Made by a program: the position numbers and the translations under genes
Shown: positions 60,955 through 64,000 of the stretch, one piece after another
Numbering within the stretch: position 1 is the first letter of the stretch
How the letters are laid out: each line of letters opens with the position of its first letter
From: an uncultured bacterium
GTDB lineage: Bacteria > Cyanobacteriota > Vampirovibrionia > Gastranaerophilales > Gastranaerophilaceae
DNA length: 64,000 bases
Reading direction: 5' to 3'
Assembly: GCA_902776035.1 (NCBI GenBank)
Contig: CACYOO010000004.1
Span: forward strand, 1 to 64,000
The notes under the pieces: generated by a model
Database searches by the model: none
What the model was told of the DNA's origin: nothing
The model's input: the letters and a program-made list of their open reading frames with translations, nothing else

Positions 60955-61451
60955 TGAATTTTAAAGAAATAATAAATCAAAATAAAAATAATGTTAAAAA
61001 AATAATTAAATTGATAACAAAAGATGAAAACGAAGATATAGAACAGGAAGTTTATATCAAAGTTTGGAAAAAATCCGATTCTTACGAAGAAAGGGGGAAG
61101 ATAACGGGTTGGATTGGAACTATAGCAAAGAATTTTTCAAAGGATTATTTAAAATCATCAGAAAAGAAATTACAGGACAATCTTGAAGAAGATGAAAATA
61201 AAATAATTAATATAAAAGATAGAGCAGATAATCCGGAGTCAGCTCTAATAAGAAAAGAAAGACAAAAAAGGATAATCAGTGCAATAAATCACTTAAAACC
61301 TAAATTTAAAGAAGTAATATTGATGTATGAAATATATGGTTTAAGTTATGAGGATATTGCAAGAACAATAGAATGTCCTGTAGGTACGGTAAAATCAAGA
61401 ATTTATCATGCAAAAAAAGAATTAGCCGAAGAATTGAGAGAGTTATTATAA
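60954..61451 (+). CDS. ECF-type RNA polymerase sigma factor
   Basis: A 165-residue sigma-70 family ECF factor with region 2 (DIEQEVYIKVWKKSDSYEER and GWIGTIAKNFSKDYL) and region 4 (HLKPKFKEVILMYEIYGLSY, CPVGTVKSRIYHAKKELAEE). It is probably held inactive by the upstream anti-sigma and released by envelope stress. It overlaps the upstream gene by one nucleotide and lies 18 nt before the Spy-like gene. Confidence 0.92.
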   Translation: MNFKEIINQNKNNVKKIIKLITKDENEDIEQEVYIKVWKKSDSYEERGKITGWIGTIAKNFSKDYLKSSEKKLQDNLEEDENKIINIKDRADNPESALIRKERQKRIISAINHLKPKFKEVILMYEIYGLSYEDIARTIECPVGTVKSRIYHAKKELAEELRELL

Positions 61452-61469
61452 AAAAGAAAGGAAAAAGTT

Positions 61470-61982
61470 ATGAAGAAATTACTAATTATGTGTGCAATAG
61501 CAGCACTTGCTACTACAACATCAGTTTATGCTGCAACAACATCATCCACAACTACAACTGAAAAGGCAAATCCTCAAAAATGCGAGCGTCCGTGTAAAGG
61601 TTTTAATCCTGAATTTAAAGGACAAAAAGGCAAAGCTGAATTTGAAAAACGTTTAAACTTAACAGAAGCTCAAAAAGCAAAAATAAAGAAAAACCATGAA
61701 GCAGACAGGGCAAAAATGGAACCAATTATGCAAAAATTGCATGAAAAAGAGAAAGCTAAATTTGAAATAACAAATCCTGAACTTCAAAAGTTAAATAAAG
61801 AAATTAAAGCATTAAAAGAACAGCGTCATAAATTAATGGAACAAAACAAAAAATCTTTTGAAGCATTATTAACAAAAGAACAAAAAGCAGAGTTAGAAAA
61901 AATGAAGGCAGAACGTAAAAGCCAAAGACCTGAAAGACATGGACACAGATACGGAATGCCTCCAAAGCAAGAAATAAAATAA
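61470..61982 (+). CDS. Periplasmic CpxP/Spy-like protein
   Basis: A 170-residue exported protein. The signal peptide (MKKLLIMCAIAALATTTSVY, cleavage near YAATT) is followed by two LTxxQ motifs, LNLTEAQKAKIKK and LLTKEQKAELEKM. Charged helices surround them. This is the CpxP/Spy layout of an envelope-stress chaperone or sensor. It sits just behind the ECF sigma gene, which probably controls it. The gene at 16800 is a Cys-rich relative. Confidence 0.85.
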   Translation: MKKLLIMCAIAALATTTSVYAATTSSTTTTEKANPQKCERPCKGFNPEFKGQKGKAEFEKRLNLTEAQKAKIKKNHEADRAKMEPIMQKLHEKEKAKFEITNPELQKLNKEIKALKEQRHKLMEQNKKSFEALLTKEQKAELEKMKAERKSQRPERHGHRYGMPPKQEIK

Positions 61983-62002
61983 AATAAAAATGATTTAAAC
62001 AT

Positions 62003-62032
62003 AAAAAGGTTGACATCTTAGTTAACCTTTTT
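62003..62032 (+). terminator. Terminator of the sigma operon
   Basis: A stem, AAAAAGGTTGAC (62003-62014) with GTTAACCTTTTT (62021-62032), has one G-T pair, a 6-nt loop and a T-run. It is 20 nt after the Spy-like stop. Confidence 0.85.
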
Positions 62033-62112
62033 GTGTTTGTGATTTGTAATTAAAAAAGATATGTATGGTACAAAAATAATAGTAGCCAGCAATTCCGAAA
62101 ATAAAACATTAT

Positions 62113-62142
62113 TTGACATTAAATGTATATATATTGTATAAA
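62113..62142 (+). promoter_or_regulatory. Sigma-70-like promoter for the DUF350 operon
   Basis: A perfect TTGACA (62113-62118) and TATAAA (62137-62142) have an 18-nt spacer, 35 nt before ATG 62177, which is preceded by AGGAG. Confidence 0.6.
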
Positions 62143-62176
62143 TAAATGATATATATATTTAAATAGGAGTTATTTA

Positions 62177-63046
62177 ATGAAAACTGTTTTAATAAGCTTT
62201 ATATATCTTGCAGTATCTTTATTAATATTAATATTTGCAAGATTTATCTTTAAAAAATTCGTAAAATACGATTTAACAGAGGAGGCAAAATCTTGTAATG
62301 CTACTGCTATAGTTCCTTATGGCGGATTTTTATTTGGTATGGTGTTTATTCTTGCAGCTGCTTATTCAGGAAATAGCGTTAATGCTTTTTATATTGACTT
62401 ATTAACATATATTGGCTATTCTATTTTGGGTTTATGTTTAATGATTTTTTCCGGTTGGATAGTCGAAAAAACTGTACTTTATAAATTCAATAATGTTGAT
62501 GAAATTGTTAGAGATAGGAATATGGGTACGGCTGCGGTTCATTTTGGAATTTATGTTGCATCGGGCTTGATAATATCTGCATGTATTGCGGGGGATAATC
62601 AAAGCGTACATAATTTAAAATATTATGGATTTATTTCGACAATAGTCTATTATTGTTTGGGTATTTTGTTCTTAACATTTTTTACCAAACTTTATGATAT
62701 TATGACACCATTTTCTTTATTGGAAGAAATTGAAAAAGATAATGTTGCTGTTGGAGTTGCTTTTGGTGGAAATATTATTGCTATAGGTATTATACTTATG
62801 AAAGCTACGTTAGGTGATGTTGGAACTTGGCAGCATGGGTTATTATTATATTTTATTGATTTATCCGCAATTATATTAATATTACCTTGTGTAAGGTATG
62901 TGCTTGATAAGTTTATTGTTCAATCAATAAAAATAGGAGAGGAAATAAAAAATAATAATATTGCAGCAGGTTTTACAGAAGCATTCGCTATTATTTGTTT
63001 TGCGTTGTTGATTTTCTTTATAATAGATTTTGTTAATATGGTGTAG
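62177..63046 (+). CDS. DUF350 membrane protein
   Basis: A 289-residue membrane protein with about eight helices in two DUF350-like halves. The repeated pattern is seen in SCNATAIVPYGGFLFGMVFI, NMGTAAVHFGIYVASGLIIS, NVAVGVAFGGNIIAIGIILM and NIAAGFTEAFAIICFALLIF. Its function is unknown. DUF350 genes often sit with a membrane-bound spermidine-synthase-like gene, as seen here three genes downstream. Confidence 0.85.
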   Translation: MKTVLISFIYLAVSLLILIFARFIFKKFVKYDLTEEAKSCNATAIVPYGGFLFGMVFILAAAYSGNSVNAFYIDLLTYIGYSILGLCLMIFSGWIVEKTVLYKFNNVDEIVRDRNMGTAAVHFGIYVASGLIISACIAGDNQSVHNLKYYGFISTIVYYCLGILFLTFFTKLYDIMTPFSLLEEIEKDNVAVGVAFGGNIIAIGIILMKATLGDVGTWQHGLLLYFIDLSAIILILPCVRYVLDKFIVQSIKIGEEIKNNNIAAGFTEAFAIICFALLIFFIIDFVNMV

Positions 63047-63049
63047 TGT

Positions 63050-63658
63050 ATGAAAATTGAAAAAATTGATATTTTCGAAAAAGATTTGTTTATAAATAAT
63101 ATTTGCATTATTATTTCAATTTTCTGTTTATTATTTTTTATAACGGCATTTAAAATAGATAGTTCTGTAGAAGCAAGTAAAAAGTATTATGATATCTCTG
63201 AGGGAGCTTATTATGGTCCTATAGTAATAAAAGATAAGCCCAAAGTGTGTACAATACATGCATCAACTTATGGTTTGAATAACAGTAGTTTTTATTTGTC
63301 AGGAGAGGTTCTTGATGAAGATAAAGAAACTTTATTTGAATTTGGTAAAGAATTTTGGCATGAAGACGGTTACGACAGTGAGGGTTATTATTCTGAAGGG
63401 GATTACAATTCTGATATTGACCTTACTTTTGATAAAGCCGGAAAATATTATATACAATTTCATTCAAATAATGTTTTAAAAACTGAAAAAATGCCTCATG
63501 ATGTGAGCATTAAAATAGAACTTAAAAAGGGAAGTGCTTTACCTTATTTATATTTTGGAATATTAGGTGTAATAATTGCAATTTTTGTATTTTTCTCTAA
63601 TGCTTCAAACCGTGAATGGTATAATGAGTTTATGGAAGAGCATTTGTTGGAGGATTAA
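63050..63658 (+). CDS. Two-helix membrane protein with extracytoplasmic beta-rich domain
   Basis: A 202-residue protein with helices at about 17-35 and 165-185, and a beta-rich extracytoplasmic region between them (KVCTIHASTYGLNNSSFYLS, DLTFDKAGKYYIQFHSNN). I recognise no family with confidence. The ATG follows the DUF350 stop by 3 nt, so the genes are coupled. Confidence 0.7.
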   Translation: MKIEKIDIFEKDLFINNICIIISIFCLLFFITAFKIDSSVEASKKYYDISEGAYYGPIVIKDKPKVCTIHASTYGLNNSSFYLSGEVLDEDKETLFEFGKEFWHEDGYDSEGYYSEGDYNSDIDLTFDKAGKYYIQFHSNNVLKTEKMPHDVSIKIELKKGSALPYLYFGILGVIIAIFVFFSNASNREWYNEFMEEHLLED

Positions 63659-63660
63659 GT

Positions 63661-63906
63661 ATGAGAAAACGAAAAGTTTTTTATATGGTTTGCTATATAT
63701 TACTAATCCTGTTCTGTATGTCTTTATATACGGCTTGTGGTAAGATGTCCGCAAGAGGGTACGGTTATCCGGGATATGGCGGGTTTTACAGACATCATTA
63801 TTTTTATTATACCAATTCGGATTTATACTACTATGGAAAAAGTAATCGTGAAAACAGTCTTTCCGGTTCAAAATACTCTCAAAGAGGTATAAATGGAGGA
63901 AAGTAA
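63661..63906 (+). CDS. Small Tyr/Gly-rich lipoprotein-like protein
   Basis: An 81-residue protein with a hydrophobic N-terminus ending LYTACGK, a lipobox-like site with Tyr at -3, then a Gly/Tyr/His-rich stretch (YGYPGYGGFYRHHYFYYTN). It is likely anchored outside the cytoplasm. The ATG is 2 nt after the previous stop. It overlaps the next gene by 14 nt. Confidence 0.65.
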   Translation: MRKRKVFYMVCYILLILFCMSLYTACGKMSARGYGYPGYGGFYRHHYFYYTNSDLYYYGKSNRENSLSGSKYSQRGINGGK

Positions 63907-64000
63907 AAAAAGTTTTTTATCAAACAAAGATGCTCTTGTACTATTATTTTGTGTGTTTATAACAGGATATTGTACGATTATTTATGAACTTCTAATCGGG
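63893..64000 (+). CDS. Membrane-bound spermidine-synthase-like protein, N-terminal part
   Basis: ATG 63893 (GAGG upstream) opens a frame running off the window after 36 codons: MEESKKSFLSNKDALVLLFC, then a membrane segment ending FITGYCTIIYELLIG. The TxxYELLIG pattern is the N-terminal helix of the membrane-fused polyamine aminopropyltransferase family that follows DUF350 genes. The catalytic part lies outside the window. Confidence 0.55.
   Translation, partial: MEESKKSFLSNKDALVLLFCVFITGYCTIIYELLIG

Noticed and set aside
1-64000. CRISPR array
   Set aside because: No regularly spaced direct repeat of 20-40 bp was seen; the only long direct repeat is the 64-bp pair at 21331 and 21887, which is a duplicated terminator.

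Overview
The window is AT-rich bacterial chromosome (roughly 30% GC by eye), standard genetic code, densely coding on both strands, with no rRNA, CRISPR array, intact insertion sequence or prophage. The gene set implies a Gram-negative, anaerobic or microaerophilic heterotroph: a TolC / MacA-like adaptor / MacB-like tripartite pump, an MlaE-type lipid permease, a CpxP/Spy-like periplasmic protein under an ECF sigma, a full-length NifU with NifS, FixC/FixX, tandem C_GCAxxG redox proteins and a 2-hydroxyacyl-CoA-dehydratase-type activase relative. A Tic20-like membrane protein and many short species-specific proteins fit a non-photosynthetic cyanobacterial relative, such as the gut Gastranaerophilales (Melainabacteria/Vampirovibrionia). 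That placement is inference from gene content only.

Layout. 1-1040: tRNA-Thr(CGT), a 44-codon small ORF and a LuxR-type HTH protein. 1042-7307 (minus): cytidine deaminase, a Zn-ribbon-like small protein, an RWYD-repeat protein, rpiB, rsfS, a TPR protein, a Tic20-like membrane protein, an isochorismatase-fold hydrolase and a GH38 alpha-mannosidase. 7365-17324 (plus): a secreted Lys/Asn/Gln-rich protein, a second RWYD protein translationally coupled to folE2, an LCP-family envelope gene, a LemA-like gene, the four-gene TolC/MacAB efflux block and a Cys-rich secreted protein. 17471-22900: small orphan genes, a TPR membrane protein, two C_GCAxxG proteins, a QueD/PTPS-like enzyme lacking the usual Cys, a tandemly duplicated small gene with one eroded copy, an XRE regulator, a large nested inverted repeat and gene remnants. 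22998-26324 (minus): a 31-codon membrane ORF, rsmH, an FtsL-like gene and a 5'-nucleotidase without signal peptide. 26414-29444 (plus): a Zn-ribbon protein and an aminotransferase / Cys-nucleophile hydrolase / membrane protein operon.

29457-36621: FkbM methyltransferase, a GT2-FkbM fusion, a GH13-like protein, a UPF0489-like protein, a dolichol-phosphate-mannose-synthase-like GT2, yqeK-like and nadD. 36814-38843: nifU-nifS. 38998-40688: two related membrane proteins divergent from a DUF6973-like protein. 40768-46272 (minus): a tightly overlapping five-gene envelope operon (membrane GT2, TPR, phosphoesterase, MBL hydrolase, TPR). 46413-48066: ilvE and an MlaE-like permease. 48102-53630: a disrupted HAD gene, XRE regulator, DUF2229 protein, pepT, sugar porter, RipA-like membrane protein and Hsp20. 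53694-60328 (minus): ArsB/NhaD-type transporter, a third RWYD protein after fixC-fixX, and a SWIM-SNF2 helicase. 60592-64000 (plus): anti-sigma, ECF sigma and Spy-like genes, then a DUF350 operon running into a truncated membrane-bound spermidine-synthase-like gene.

The best candidates for undescribed biology are the three-member RWYD two-repeat family, the eroded tandem duplication at 21096-21950, the nested palindrome at 22364-22454, the unannotated 31-codon ORF upstream of rsmH, and the aminotransferase/Cys-hydrolase/membrane operon.
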